Notes: a model not told the origin generated them from the sequence alone. Positions 35,345-43,635 are shown, counted from the stretch's first letter. The stretch is DNA of 46,634 nucleotides from Ignavibacteriota bacterium (GCA_003170475.1 PMZI01000046.1:51756-98389); one strand, 5' to 3'. Translations and numbers: made by a program.

Positions 35345-36438
35345 CAGGGAGTACGCTCGAGAGCGTACTCGACAATTTTGTTGATGATCTGGTCGAACGT
35401 GAAGCCGTAGGCCCGGGCTGATCGGGCGAAGCCCGCATCATCGCTGATATCGGGATTCGGGTTAACTTCGATGACATAAAGATTATTGTTCTTGTCGAGC
35501 CGCATGTCGACGCGAGCATAGTCGCGGCATCCCATGATGCGGTAGCATTTGAGAGCGATCTCTTTCGCCTGCCGCTCGATCTCCTGTGGCACCGGTGCCG
35601 GACAGACTCCGACGGTACCCTTGTATTCGGTCGTCGCTTCCATCCACTTCGCGTTGTACGTTACGATGTGCGGGTAGTCTGCCGGCAATCCCGAGAAGTC
35701 TATCTCGGAAATGGGCAGTGGAATCGGACGCCGGTTTCCGATCACGGCGACATTGAGTTCGCGCCCTTCGATGTACTCGTCAACAATAGCAGGTTGATCG
35801 TAGCTCTGAAAAATTGTCCGCACGCGCTTCCGAAGTGCAGGAATGCTGTCCACAATCGAGCCATTGTCGATCCCTACGCTCGCATCTTCGAGAGATGGCT
35901 TGACGATGACCGGGAATCGAAGGTCGAATTCCTCCTCGTTGACTTCATTGGCGTTCTTATAAAGAGCGAATTTCGGGACCCGTATCTTGTGGAAACTCAG
36001 CACCTGCTTCGTTCTCGCCTTGTTCTGGCACATGCCAAGCGAAAACGCGCCGGCCCCCGTATAAGGAACTCCCAGCAACTCGTAAAGACCGGCCACAAAC
36101 ATTTCGTGCGTCGATTCATCTCCGACAGATTCGCACAGATTGAAAATCAGGTCCGGCTCTTTTTCCTCGATAAACTGAATCAGCCGCTTGATATCACTAT
36201 TCATATTGAACAGCGAAGTCTTGTACCCGTTCTTCTGCAAAGCTTCCGCTACGTGCGTTCGCTCTTCAAGCACTCCGACTTCTGAAAGATCCACCGCCGA
36301 GGGTTGAGTTCCCGAAATCACCTGGGCGCGCGTCACACCGGCTTCGATCTTCCCCGTTTCGGAGATGAACTTTCTGCCGGTCGTCGTCTCAACCGTCGGT
36401 TCGTTAAACACTACAGCAACATGGATCTTCTTGGCCAT
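35344..36438 (-). CDS. D-Ala-D-Ala-ligase-like ATP-grasp enzyme (second in operon)
   Basis: A 364-residue ligase-like enzyme that should activate a carboxylate as an acyl-phosphate and join it to an amine. The ATP-grasp core shows FNLCESVGDESTHE, GVPYTGAGAFSLGMCQNKARTK, PVIVKPSLEDASVG, VDEYIEGRELNVAV and the metal site YARVDMRLDKNN...VIEVNPNPDIS. Compared with Ddl the serine loop reads EDASVG rather than EGSS, and a long insertion of about 25 residues follows the first strand. These differences argue against a housekeeping Ddl. The start is ATG 36438 with GAGGAG upstream. It follows the first ATP-grasp gene by 12 bp. Confidence 0.88.
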   Translation of the reverse strand: MAKKIHVAVVFNEPTVETTTGRKFISETGKIEAGVTRAQVISGTQPSAVDLSEVGVLEERTHVAEALQKNGYKTSLFNMNSDIKRLIQFIEEKEPDLIFNLCESVGDESTHEMFVAGLYELLGVPYTGAGAFSLGMCQNKARTKQVLSFHKIRVPKFALYKNANEVNEEEFDLRFPVIVKPSLEDASVGIDNGSIVDSIPALRKRVRTIFQSYDQPAIVDEYIEGRELNVAVIGNRRPIPLPISEIDFSGLPADYPHIVTYNAKWMEATTEYKGTVGVCPAPVPQEIERQAKEIALKCYRIMGCRDYARVDMRLDKNNNLYVIEVNPNPDISDDAGFARSARAYGFTFDQIINKIVEYALERTP

Positions 36439-36450
36439 ACACTCCTCGCC

Positions 36451-37587
36451 CTAATGAACTCCGCCTGAAGCCTTCGCGCTCCCCGACTTACCGTTGTGCA
36501 TCCCGTACCGAAGAATCGCTTCATCCAATACGGCGTTCAGCATTGCGTTGTATGAGAGTCCAGCTCCGCGTGCTGCCATCGGAAAACTGGAATGATCATC
36601 CGGATTAGGCAAAATCCCCGGAAGTGGATTCAGCTCAATCACATTCGGGATACCGTTCTCGTCGAGTCGCAAATCGATCCGGCACCAATCGCGGCATCTC
36701 AAGACGCGAAATACATTTAGAGACGTCTCCTTGATGAGGCGTTCGAGATCGTGGTCAGTTTTCGCAGGACAGTCATACATTTCGACCGGATGTTCTATCT
36801 GATCCCACACCCATTTCGCTTCATAAGAATAGATGGGGTTGACTCCCGGTGGAAGTCTGTCCAGGCGAATTTCCACTATTGGGAACACCCTCAATGTCGG
36901 CCCATTTCCGAGAAGTGCAACGGTGAATTCTCGGCCGGGCAGGAACTTTTCAACAAGCGCAGGTTCGTTGTAGTCGGTGAGAACACGCTGCACCTGCTCA
37001 GTGAGTTCTGCCTGCGTACGAACAATCGACGAATTCAGAACCCCTTTGCTGGAGCCTTCATGCAGTGGCTTCACAACGGAGGGAAATGAAATGACGCGAC
37101 GATTCATTTCCTCGATGGAAGAGATCACATGAAATTCAGGGGTTGGAATTTTGTAATAGGAGAGAATTTCTTTCGCGCGCGCCTTATCAAGACAAATTCC
37201 GAGAGTCACAGGGTCGGAACCTGTGTACGGAATGCCAAGCATTTCCAGAACGGCAGGAATCTGCGCTTCTCGGGAGGGTCCTCTCAATCCTTCCGCGATA
37301 TTGAACACAATATCGGGTTGAACTTCGAGTAGCTGGTGGGGAGCGTGATCAGTCGCTTCGATCATCGTCACGCTGTGTCGCTCCGCCAGGGCCGCCTTCA
37401 CGGCGAGAATGGTTGCTTCACTATCCCATTCTGCGTATGTGTCGTGTCTCGTCTCTTGAAGTTTCGTTCGAGATGCTACTGCTACTCCACTCTCTTCAGT
37501 CTCTTCACTCCGAGGATGATTGGAAACATCATCCGCGTTTTCCTTCTTCATGTTATAGACGAGCGCGACATGCAATCGCGGTAACAA
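36451..37587 (-). CDS. D-Ala-D-Ala-ligase-like ATP-grasp enzyme (first in operon)
   Basis: A 378-residue ATP-grasp enzyme, paralogous to but clearly diverged from the next gene. Key stretches are HVALVYN at the N-terminus, DIVFNIAEGLRG, GIPYTGSDPVTLGICLDKARAK, SVVKPLHEGSSKGV, VEKFLPGREFTVALLG and CRIDLRLDENGIPNVIELNPLPG. It keeps the EGSS loop and the NPLPG metal site, so it should be active. The frame begins with TTG at 37587. A stop codon lies four codons upstream and no ATG precedes the conserved HVALVYN, so the start is TTG at 37587 or 37575. It is the first gene of the operon. Confidence 0.87.
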   Translation of the reverse strand: MLPRLHVALVYNMKKENADDVSNHPRSEETEESGVAVASRTKLQETRHDTYAEWDSEATILAVKAALAERHSVTMIEATDHAPHQLLEVQPDIVFNIAEGLRGPSREAQIPAVLEMLGIPYTGSDPVTLGICLDKARAKEILSYYKIPTPEFHVISSIEEMNRRVISFPSVVKPLHEGSSKGVLNSSIVRTQAELTEQVQRVLTDYNEPALVEKFLPGREFTVALLGNGPTLRVFPIVEIRLDRLPPGVNPIYSYEAKWVWDQIEHPVEMYDCPAKTDHDLERLIKETSLNVFRVLRCRDWCRIDLRLDENGIPNVIELNPLPGILPNPDDHSSFPMAARGAGLSYNAMLNAVLDEAILRYGMHNGKSGSAKASGGVH

Positions 37588-37891
37588 GCAGGTTGCTCAA
37601 CCTTTCAATTGTGGGAGGACGACCTATCAATGAACATCAAACGCTGATACAAATATAATGTTTTAATCGTCGTTGTCAAGTCTGAGAGCCTCTTTTCGCT
37701 CATCTTTCGCGTGTCATGACTTGACACGACTCGCGATCGGACGAGGGTGAGAGTGTCACCGCGAGGTCGCGCCGCGTCGCGGGAAGAACTTCAGAGGACA
37801 TTTCCGGAACACGTGACGATCGTCGGACAAAACGAACGAGAGGAACGAGCGACTGATGAAGGGGAAGGTCAACGACGACGGAAGATGCGAA
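37588..37891. other. Spacer of 304 bp between recG and the ATP-grasp operon
   Basis: The left part holds the promoter and about 55-nt leader of the ATP-grasp operon (37588-37679). The rest (37680-37891) lies beyond the recG stop and contains no supported gene. There are several GC-rich short repeats such as cgaggtcgcgccgcgtcgcg near 37760, but no clear terminator for recG. Confidence 0.6.
37650..37679 (-). promoter_or_regulatory. Promoter of the ATP-grasp/GNAT/aminomutase operon
   Basis: Minus strand TTGACA (37674-37679) and TATATT (37652-37657) with a 16-bp spacer. The -10 region also reads TATATTTG (37650-37657), which fits the Bacteroidetes -7 motif TAnnTTTG. Either reading starts transcription about 55 nt before the TTG start codon. 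Confidence 0.75.
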
Positions 37892-40108
37892 TCATCCAAC
37901 GCTACCAAGCGCGAACGCATCCTTGTAGCGTTGTTCGAAGTGTCGCCGCAGCGATTGATGGGCGACAGAGCGCAGCTGGGGATCACCATCGACGAGGTGA
38001 AAGGCCTCCGTTCGGGCAAGGACGATGAGCTCACCGTCCTCGAGGATGTTCGCAATCCTGAATTCCGGGATGCCGCTCTGCCGGACTCCAAAGAACTCAC
38101 CGGGTCCGCGCAACCGGAGGTCAACTTCTGCGATCTTGAACCCGTCCGCCGTCTGCACCATGGTCTCCAGACGGGTCCGGGCATTGAGCTTTTCCTTCTT
38201 CACTTCGCCGGACTCAAGCCCTTTGTGGTGTTCGTCGAACCAGCCATAGTTCGCAATCAGAATGCAGTAGGATTGATCAGCTCCACGGCCTACCCTCCCC
38301 CGCAATTGGTGAAGCTGTGAGAGTCCGAACCGTTCCGCGTTTTCGATGATCATGATTGCCGCATTGGGGACATCGATTCCAACCTCGATCACGGTCGTGG
38401 AGACGAGTATCTGAATCTCGCCCGCTTTGAAACGCGCCATGATTTCATCCTTCTCTTCGGACTTCATTCGCCCATGGAGAAGGCCCAATTGGTATTCGGG
38501 AAAAGTCGACGACCGCAGTTGCTCGAATTCCACCGTCGCTGCTTTTAAGTCAACTTTTTCCGATTCGTCAATCAGCGGAAAAACGATGTACACTTGCCGG
38601 CCGCGAGCGACCTCTTCCCTGACAAACTGATAGACCTTTCCCTTGTCAGCTTCCGTCCGCAATCCGGTCTTAATGGGTTTGCGGTTCGCCGGCATTTCAT
38701 CGATGACCGATACATCGAGATCGCCATAGACGGTAAGCGAGAGCGTGCGCGGGATTGGCGTCGCCGTCATGACGAGGACATCCGGATTAAATCCTTTCTC
38801 TCGCAGCGTAGCGCGCTGCAGAACGCCGAACCGGTGCTGTTCGTCAATCACCACGAAGCCCAATTTGCCGAAGGTGACGTTCTCTTCGATCAGCGCGTGC
38901 GTGCCAACAACGATGTTCGCCCGACCGTTGTGGATGTCCCCGAGGATGTCTTCGCGCAATTTCTTTTTCTGTCCGCCGATAAGAAGCCGAACGGTGACGG
39001 GCAGGTCTTTCAGATAGCCGTCCAACGTCCGAAAATGCTGCTCAGCGAGAATTTCCGTCGGGGCCATGAACGCCACTTGATACCCGTTGTCGATCGCAAC
39101 AAGCATCGCAAGCAGCGCGACGATCGTTTTTCCGCTGCCGACATCGCCCTGGAGAAGGCGATTCATCGGTTTCGACAATTTCATGTCACCGGCGATTTCG
39201 TTGACGACGCGACGTTGAGCCTTCGTCAAATCAAACGGCAAACGTTCGACCAGCGTTCGGGCTAAGGAGCTTTCGATGGAGTAGGTGATGCCTTTTTGTT
39301 CCTGGCCAATGCGACGTTTTCGATAGGCGAGCATCAACTGCAGAAAAAAGAGTTCATCAAATTTCAGACGCTTTCGGGCAGCGGCAAGATTTTCGCCGTG
39401 TAGCGGGAAATGGATCTGATCGAGCGCTGCGCCGAGCGGAAGCAGACCACAGCGCGATCGAATTTCCTCAGGAAGAATCTCTTCCACGCTGTTGAGATGA
39501 CTCTTCAACGCGTTTCGTATCACGCGCCGGAAACCGCGGCTGTCCAATCCCACATTTGTGAGGTCAGCGGAAGAGGAATACTTTGGAATAATCGCTCCCG
39601 TGTTGAAGAGCTTTCCCCAGTCGGGCTCATCCTCTTCTTCCGCTCCCTTCAGACGATCGAACTCCGGATGGGTGAACTGGATACGACCGAGCTTGTCAAA
39701 GTCGGGATACGCGGAGACGGCGAGCAATTCACCCTGCTCGAACGCATTTTTGTACCACTGGACACCCTGGAAAAAAACGCATGTCACGCTCCCCGTCTCA
39801 TCTTTGAGGGTCAGGAAAAACACCAGGCGGTTGGATCGTCGCGATCGACGCAGTTCCTGCCGGAAGACCTCTCCGATCACGGTGACGGGCTTCTCGGCGT
39901 CGACGTGCTTGCGGAGATCATGGATCTTCACAATACTGCTGCGATCGAGATAGTCGAAAGGGAAATAGTGTAACAATTCCTGGACGGAGTGGATGCCAAT
40001 CTGCTCGAGGGCGGCCGCCCGCTTGGGCCCGATACCCTTTACATATTGAAGAGGCGATCCTGCCTGAGGAGGGTTGCTCACAGATTTGGATGGTGGTTTT
40101 CGGTTCAC
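37892..40108 (-). CDS. recG: ATP-dependent DNA helicase RecG
   Basis: Helicase that remodels stalled forks and Holliday junctions. The 738-residue protein has the usual layout. An N-terminal HhH-like start (GIGPKRAAALEQIGI) precedes the OB wedge domain near residues 55-170. Helicase domain 1 has Walker A GDVGSGKT and the DEQHRFG box, followed by MTATPIPRTL. Helicase domain 2 has STTVIEVGIDVPNA and QLRGRVGRG. The C-terminus contains GPGEFFGVRQSG. The start is GTG at 40108. It follows the ABC membrane protein gene by 13 bp. Confidence 0.97.
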   Translation of the reverse strand: MNRKPPSKSVSNPPQAGSPLQYVKGIGPKRAAALEQIGIHSVQELLHYFPFDYLDRSSIVKIHDLRKHVDAEKPVTVIGEVFRQELRRSRRSNRLVFFLTLKDETGSVTCVFFQGVQWYKNAFEQGELLAVSAYPDFDKLGRIQFTHPEFDRLKGAEEEDEPDWGKLFNTGAIIPKYSSSADLTNVGLDSRGFRRVIRNALKSHLNSVEEILPEEIRSRCGLLPLGAALDQIHFPLHGENLAAARKRLKFDELFFLQLMLAYRKRRIGQEQKGITYSIESSLARTLVERLPFDLTKAQRRVVNEIAGDMKLSKPMNRLLQGDVGSGKTIVALLAMLVAIDNGYQVAFMAPTEILAEQHFRTLDGYLKDLPVTVRLLIGGQKKKLREDILGDIHNGRANIVVGTHALIEENVTFGKLGFVVIDEQHRFGVLQRATLREKGFNPDVLVMTATPIPRTLSLTVYGDLDVSVIDEMPANRKPIKTGLRTEADKGKVYQFVREEVARGRQVYIVFPLIDESEKVDLKAATVEFEQLRSSTFPEYQLGLLHGRMKSEEKDEIMARFKAGEIQILVSTTVIEVGIDVPNAAIMIIENAERFGLSQLHQLRGRVGRGADQSYCILIANYGWFDEHHKGLESGEVKKEKLNARTRLETMVQTADGFKIAEVDLRLRGPGEFFGVRQSGIPEFRIANILEDGELIVLARTEAFHLVDGDPQLRSVAHQSLRRHFEQRYKDAFALGSVG

Positions 40109-40121
40109 GTGCTCACGAGTA

Positions 40122-41048
40122 CTACGGTGTGCTCAATTTGGTAGATGGCAACGTTTCTTTCTCCGGTTCTTCGGTGCTTTCTTTGAGTCTTTGGGAGATA
40201 TCCTCGAGCGACGTCCAATTCTCCATCAGCTGCGGCATGTATTCGGATGTTGAAATGAACGTCCAGATGTAGGCAACGATGGAATAGATGGCCCCGGTGC
40301 TGAAATCGTCCAGGTCGATGGCAATGAACAGGACTGCAACGAAAATCGCGAGCAGCGCCACCCGCATGACACCAAAATTCAGCGCCCCCCAGTTCGCGAT
40401 TTTCTGTTTGAGAACCGTCGCCCTGCCATAGTAGGCCTTTACCTCGTCTTGACTCTGCCGGGCGAAGACGTCAAATGTTGTTTCGTAGTTGTCATGATAC
40501 TCTTTTTGCAGAGAACTGACTTTTCTGGTGTAGACGCGGGCGATTTGCACGAGGGGGAGTATAATCGTCAAGCAAGCCACGGAAATTCGCCAGTCGAATG
40601 CCGCGAGCGCAATCACGGCGCCGCCGATCGAAATAATCTGTTCGACAATCTCCGGCATGCTGTATTGAAGAAAACTGATGTACTGCTCGGACAGCTGCGC
40701 TCGCGCGACCGTCTTGGAGACCGCGGTCTTTCTCTTCCGGCCACTGGAGGCAATCCCTGTAGCAATCTCTGAATAGATGCGAAGATAGATTCGCTCGTCG
40801 ACGATACGACGAACTACTCCTGTACCGGAGTTGACCAAAAAGACGAGAATCCAAAGGAACAATGGAAACACATCAAGCGATTTCAGGCTGGGACCGTCTG
40901 AACTCACTCGTTCGATGAGCGCGTCGATCACCTTTCCGAACACTGCCGGCTCGATGATCCATGCCACCTGTTCGAGAACGACCAGCGAAAGGGCGATGAG
41001 GATCCCCTTCCGGTACCGAGCCGCCAGTTCGAACAATTTGATCTTCAT
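40122..41048 (-). CDS. ABC-exporter-type transmembrane domain without an ATPase
   Basis: A 308-residue protein with the six-helix fold of ABC type I exporters (ABC_membrane). Recognisable parts are the long helices around FGKVIDALIERV, the intracellular-loop stretch VRRIVDERIYLRIYSEIATG, SIGGAVIALAAFDWRISVACL, and QDEVKAYYGR. Normally a nucleotide-binding domain follows this, but here the protein ends about 30 residues after the last helix with a charged tail (SQRLKESTEEPEKE). No Walker A, signature or Walker B motif exists in the gene or adjacent DNA. It may pair with a separate ATPase or act without one. GAGGTG precedes the ATG. Confidence 0.8.
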   Translation of the reverse strand: MKIKLFELAARYRKGILIALSLVVLEQVAWIIEPAVFGKVIDALIERVSSDGPSLKSLDVFPLFLWILVFLVNSGTGVVRRIVDERIYLRIYSEIATGIASSGRKRKTAVSKTVARAQLSEQYISFLQYSMPEIVEQIISIGGAVIALAAFDWRISVACLTIILPLVQIARVYTRKVSSLQKEYHDNYETTFDVFARQSQDEVKAYYGRATVLKQKIANWGALNFGVMRVALLAIFVAVLFIAIDLDDFSTGAIYSIVAYIWTFISTSEYMPQLMENWTSLEDISQRLKESTEEPEKETLPSTKLSTP

Positions 41049-41114
41049 CTAATACTCACCTCATCGACCTCGTCTCTGATGATCTAAGTACGCCGGCCCA
41101 CACCAAACATCGAT

Positions 41115-41188
41115 GTCACTCCCGAATGTTCTAGTCGGGAGTCCAGGACGCGCTGTCTGGATTCCCGTTAAAAACATGCGGGAATGAC
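41115..41188. repeat. 74-bp imperfect palindrome (gtcattcccg family)
   Basis: Two arms of about 32 bp, starting gtcactcccgaatgtt and ending aacatgcgggaatgac, meet around a short centre (gacgcgctgt). About seven mismatches separate the arms. It lies between the ABC membrane gene and the amidohydrolase stop. It has the look of an interspersed palindromic element (REP-like); a T-rich run follows on the plus strand. Confidence 0.8.
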
Positions 41189-41212
41189 TTTTTCTCTTTT
41201 TTGAGATCGCAG

Positions 41213-42868
41213 TTATTTATCGTAGACGATTTTTCCGCCGACCACCGTCAGTTCAACTCCCACTGACTCGATCTTCACGGGGTCAATGGAAAGAATGTCT
41301 TCGGAGAGAACGATGAGATCGGCCATCTTGCCGGGGGTGACGGATCCTTTTTCGTTTTCTTCGAAGACTGCATATGCGCAGTTGATCGTGTACGCCTCGA
41401 TCGCTTCCTTCACCGTAATCCTCTGCTCGGGGAACCAGCCGTTTGGGTTCGCACCGTCTGTCGTGCGGCGTGTCACGGCAGCGTAGATACCCAGGATCGG
41501 ATTCAACGGGGCAACCGTCCAGTCGCTCCCGAAGCACATCTTCACGCCGTTGTCGAGAAATGTTCTGAACGGATATGTCGTCTTGCACCGGTCATGACCG
41601 ATCCGCTTCTCCGCCCATCGTCCGTCGTCGATCGCGTGGTACGGTTGGACGGATGCAATCACGCCAAGTTTCGCGAACCTCTGGAAATCCTGCGGACGAA
41701 TGTGCTGCGCGTGCTCGATCCGAAATCTTCGGTCCCACGCCGGATTTTCCTTCGTGATTTTCTCAAACAGATCCAGCGTCAGACTATTTGCGCTGTCGCC
41801 GATGGCATGGATAGAGAGTTGAAGGCCCGCGCGATCAGCAGCAAGCGACCACTTTTCGAATCTGCCGTCGAGGACGACATCCATAGCAAGGCCACGGGTT
41901 CCGGGATCGGACGTAAACGGTTCAAAGAAGAGTGCCGTCGACGAACCGAGCGATCCGTCCGCGAATTCTTTCAGCGATCCAAGCCGCACCCATTCATCAC
42001 CAAAGGGAACTCTGATACCTGAAGCAGCCAGGTGTTGCCACTGGCTCAGAGGCAGTCGGCAGTGAAACCGGGAAGTGAGTTCTCCCTTGTCACGGAGCAT
42101 TTGATAGATCCGTACGTCCGCGCCCGAGGAAACGTCTTGTATGCTCGTGACTCCGTATTTTCGCGCTTCAGCAAGCCCCAGCCTCGCTGCTTCAAGCATC
42201 TCCTGCTCGCTCGGGTCCGGCACTTTGGCGTAGACGAGACTCATGGCCGCATCTTTGAGCACTCCTGTGGGCTCGCCGGTTTTTTTGTCGTGGACGATGG
42301 TCCCCCCTTGCGGATCGGGGGTATGCTTGTCGATACCCGCAAGCTTCAGTGCCTTCGAATTTGCGAGGGCCATGTGACCGTCATAGCGGTTGACGAAGAC
42401 GGGCGTGGAGGTCGTAAACTGATCGATGAGTTCTTTCACCGGCAGGTTCCCGCCGGGCCAATTGTCGTGATCCCAATCTCCACCCGTGATCCATCGGTCA
42501 GGATGCTTCTCCGCCCGCTGCCTTATCACGTTCGCGAATTCCGCTTCATTCTTCGTGTAACGGAGATCCACACTCTGAAGCTGAAAACCACCGCTCATGA
42601 AATGAGCGTGGTTATCGATGAATCCCGGAAGCATGCGCTTCCCTTTCAAATCGATCACTCTTGTTTTTGGACCGATGCATTTCTTGAGCTCCGCAGTTGA
42701 ACCGACAGAGAGAATGCGTCCGCCAAGGACAGCAACTGCTTCAGCTTCCGGTTTCGCTCTGTCAACGGTCCATATTTTTCCATTCACAAAAACGATGTCA
42801 GCAATTTGAGATTGACTCAGGGCAATGGTTACCGTCAGGAGCGCACAGGTGATCAAAAACGTTCGCAT
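41213..42868 (-). CDS. Secreted amidohydrolase (YtcJ-like)
   Basis: A 551-residue metal-dependent hydrolase of the amidohydrolase superfamily, YtcJ/NfdA subgroup. A signal peptide (MRTFLITCALLTVTIALSQSQ) sends it to the periplasm or beyond. Metal-binding and family stretches include LPGFIDNHAHFMSGG near residue 78, SIHAIGDSANSLTLD, RIEHAQHIRPQD, and FGSDWTVAPLNP. YtcJ-type enzymes hydrolyse amide or formamide bonds of small molecules; the substrate here is unknown. The last strand (ELTVVGGKIVYDK) gives the usual ending. The start is ATG 42868. The gene has its own promoter and a palindromic repeat downstream. Confidence 0.9.
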   Translation of the reverse strand: MRTFLITCALLTVTIALSQSQIADIVFVNGKIWTVDRAKPEAEAVAVLGGRILSVGSTAELKKCIGPKTRVIDLKGKRMLPGFIDNHAHFMSGGFQLQSVDLRYTKNEAEFANVIRQRAEKHPDRWITGGDWDHDNWPGGNLPVKELIDQFTTSTPVFVNRYDGHMALANSKALKLAGIDKHTPDPQGGTIVHDKKTGEPTGVLKDAAMSLVYAKVPDPSEQEMLEAARLGLAEARKYGVTSIQDVSSGADVRIYQMLRDKGELTSRFHCRLPLSQWQHLAASGIRVPFGDEWVRLGSLKEFADGSLGSSTALFFEPFTSDPGTRGLAMDVVLDGRFEKWSLAADRAGLQLSIHAIGDSANSLTLDLFEKITKENPAWDRRFRIEHAQHIRPQDFQRFAKLGVIASVQPYHAIDDGRWAEKRIGHDRCKTTYPFRTFLDNGVKMCFGSDWTVAPLNPILGIYAAVTRRTTDGANPNGWFPEQRITVKEAIEAYTINCAYAVFEENEKGSVTPGKMADLIVLSEDILSIDPVKIESVGVELTVVGGKIVYDK

Positions 42869-42918
42869 GGGTTCCTCTTTCTTTGAGGGTCGAGGCGTGG
42901 GTAAACAGGCGTGGGCAA

Positions 42919-42947
42919 AAGATAGCCAAAGACGCAGTGAAATTCAA
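42919..42947 (-). promoter_or_regulatory. Promoter of the amidohydrolase gene
   Basis: Minus strand TTGAAT (42942-42947) and TATCTT (42919-42924), 17-bp spacer. It is back to back with a plus-strand promoter; 26 bp separate the two -35 elements. Confidence 0.6.
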
Positions 42948-42973
42948 CGTTTCACGAGGCGGGGGAACGGGAG

Positions 42974-43002
42974 TTGACTTTCCACTCCCAAGTCTCTAAT
43001 TT
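42974..43002 (+). promoter_or_regulatory. Promoter of the small coiled-coil membrane protein gene
   Basis: Plus strand TTGACT (42974-42979) and TAATTT (42997-43002), 17-bp spacer, predicted leader about 45-50 nt. Confidence 0.6.
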
Positions 43003-43055
43003 GAGGAACACCGAAAATGCATTGCTGACCTTTACCCACTGCACCGGAGGATCTC

Positions 43056-43493
43056 ATGAGTCACTTCAAACCGTATCAGGTCTTCGTATTCCTGTTGTTT
43101 CTTGCCGTCGGCTTGACATGTGCAGCCTCGGGTCAGACGACAGCCAATATGGGTCTCGGTCAGAAGGATTCGTCGGTGCAGGAGATCGCAAAACGCGTCG
43201 ACAGCCTCCAATTCATCGTGATCTACAATGCCGAACTTCTCAGGAGAGATCTTGATGCAAAGATGATACTGATCTACGTCATGCTTGGCATCATCACCAT
43301 CGCGGCTCTGTTGATGTACGCTCTGCTCAGGCAATACCAGCGACAGCGAAAGGAATTGGAAGAAAATCTGTTCCACCAGCTCTCCATGTCTGTTGCGGAC
43401 TTGGAAGCGAAGATCAAGATTGTTCAGGCCGGACTCGCGCCTCCTGCGAAGCCGGCAGTGAAAAAGGCAGCCCCGAAAAAGAAGGGAAAATGA
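43056..43493 (+). CDS. Small membrane protein with coiled coil and Lys/Ala/Pro-rich tail
   Basis: A 145-residue protein I do not recognise. An N-terminal signal sequence (VFVFLLFLAVGLTCAASG) is followed by a short periplasmic segment. One membrane helix (MILIYVMLGIITIAALLMYALL, split here only for description) comes next, then a charged, coiled-coil-like stretch (RQRKELEENLFHQ onward). The tail is Pro-Ala-Lys rich (KKAAPKKKGK), which might bind nucleic acid or an acidic partner. GGAGG lies 6 nt before the ATG. It has its own promoter and terminator, so it is monocistronic. Confidence 0.8.
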   Translation: MSHFKPYQVFVFLLFLAVGLTCAASGQTTANMGLGQKDSSVQEIAKRVDSLQFIVIYNAELLRRDLDAKMILIYVMLGIITIAALLMYALLRQYQRQRKELEENLFHQLSMSVADLEAKIKIVQAGLAPPAKPAVKKAAPKKKGK

Positions 43494-43524
43494 TTCCCGC
43501 TTTATCCTATTGCCTATTGAAACG

Positions 43525-43560
43525 AAAAAAGGCGACCCCTCTGGAGGTCGCCTTTTTTTT
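43525..43560 (+). terminator. Bidirectional intrinsic terminator
   Basis: Stem ggcgacc (43531-43537) and ggtcgcc (43546-43552), flanked by six A before and eight T after. It can serve both the plus-strand small membrane protein gene and the convergent minus-strand T9SS substrate remnant. Confidence 0.92.
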
Positions 43561-43635
43561 GCTGCGGATGTTCTGACATGGTAAAAGCCGGTCTTCTGTG
43601 TAGAATACTTATACGGAGGTCGGAGATCGAACAGA

